Origin: Excoecaria cochinchinensis
Lineage: Eukaryota > Streptophyta > Magnoliopsida > Malpighiales > Euphorbiaceae
Assembly: GCA_947683425.1 (NCBI GenBank)
Contig: CANTUQ010000327.1
Span: 1 to 64,000 of the forward strand
DNA: 64,000 nucleotides
Reading direction: 5' to 3'
The notes under the pieces were generated by a model. The model was not told the origin of the DNA and did not search any database. It saw only the letters and a list, made by a program, of their open reading frames with translations. Shown in pieces: positions 63,541 through 64,000 of the stretch. How positions within the stretch are numbered: position 1 is the stretch's first letter; each line of letters opens with the position of its first letter. The translations under genes were made by a program, and so were the position numbers.

Positions 63541-64000
63541 CTAAAGATAAACAATAAAAAAATTGCAATTTTTCCATCAAAATGCCGCCAGGCACCAACT
63601 AACGGTCATGCCTCGATCTATGGACGAGCGTCGATCAAAGGAGCAGCTCGGTCTTTTGAACGGCGGGCCTCCACTTGCGTGAGGGACAGGCGTCCCTCAA
63701 GTGTGAACGATGGGCACCGGCTCTCGCTAAGCAACTGGAATACTTCATTTGCATGAGCGATAGGCACCCACTCGCTCACGAGAGACAGCTATCGCTCGAG
63801 CGCGAGCAACGGGGTCCCAGTTTACCAACGGGCATTGGTCAACCCAAAAAAACAATTTTCTTAAATGAAAAGGCTCCTTTCGACAAAATAGGGTTTTTAG
63901 TCACCAATATCCCTAAAATTTGCGAGTTTCAAGGGTGACAGCCTATAACCTCACTCCTTTACCTGTGTAACTGGTACTTGTATCCTCAATGGGTAACTTT
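63541..64000 (-). repeat. Element A 5' LTR, part 2 (runs off the window)
   Basis: Follows the right end of B. GC-rich GGGACAGGCGTCCCTC-type motifs and the terminal words CCTCACTCCTTTACC and TCAATGGGTAACTTT align with the corresponding U3 part of the B LTR (CCCCTTACTCG, TCATCGGGTAACTCT). By that alignment the LTR should end about 40-50 bp beyond the window. Confidence 0.7.

Noticed and set aside
1..64000. CRISPR array or bacterial system
   Set aside because: The tandem arrays lack alternating repeat-spacer structure and sit in retrotransposon untranslated regions. The window is plant DNA.

Overview
This is a plant (angiosperm) nuclear window. It is almost entirely transposable elements plus a block of organelle-derived DNA. 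I see no ordinary host gene. The nuclear, plant call rests on Ty3/Gypsy LTR retrotransposons of the Tat/Ogre kind (tRNA-Arg type primer site, no chromodomain, extra ORFs behind pol) lying next to organelle DNA that carries many C-to-T type lesions.

Positions 1-8990 look like transferred organelle DNA, most likely mitochondrial. The block holds a group II intron remnant with a readable domain V (minus strand, about 490-1375). It also holds a plastid-type petG-trnW-trnP-psaJ-rpl33-rps18 segment (2789-5064), a segment commonly found inside plant mitochondrial genomes. Further on are a LINE-like DUF4283 fragment, a broken Gypsy protease/G-patch fragment, and two inverted copies of a ~460-bp element with terminal inverted repeats. 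Positions 8990-10412 are probably an old LTR on the minus strand.

Positions 10796-64000 form a four-deep nest of Tat-type elements. Element A (minus strand, oldest) is a gag-leader stub plus a 5' LTR (11865-13963, resuming at 63541). Element B (minus, 13964-63535) is inserted in A's LTR. Element C (plus, 21231-53491) is inserted in B's antisense ORF, with target duplication CCTGG. Element D (plus, 36968-52826) is inserted in C's 3' LTR, with target duplication ATGTC. D is the youngest: its two ~2.08-kb LTRs differ at only about ten places by eye, and its 1500-codon pol frame is open, but most of gag is deleted.

B, C and D share one unusual plan: 5' LTR, long conserved leader, gag-pol, a short structured RNA segment, then two extra genes transcribed divergently, then tandem repeats, polypurine tract and 3' LTR. 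The first extra gene is antisense, two exons, about 382 aa, and resembles DUF7745-type proteins. The second is sense, about 680 aa, with an ATHILA ORF-1-like N-terminus, a P/Q-rich linker and a long coiled coil, and it has a 5'-UTR intron. Between them lie two outward-facing TATA boxes about 180-230 bp apart, flanking palindromic ACAGACGG...CCGTCTGT motifs that also occur in the LTR upstream of the LTR TATA box. This divergent promoter, built from the same motif as the LTR promoter and kept in three copies from two families, is the most interesting system in the window. A second strong candidate is a hairpin just after pol whose stem changes by compensatory substitutions between families.
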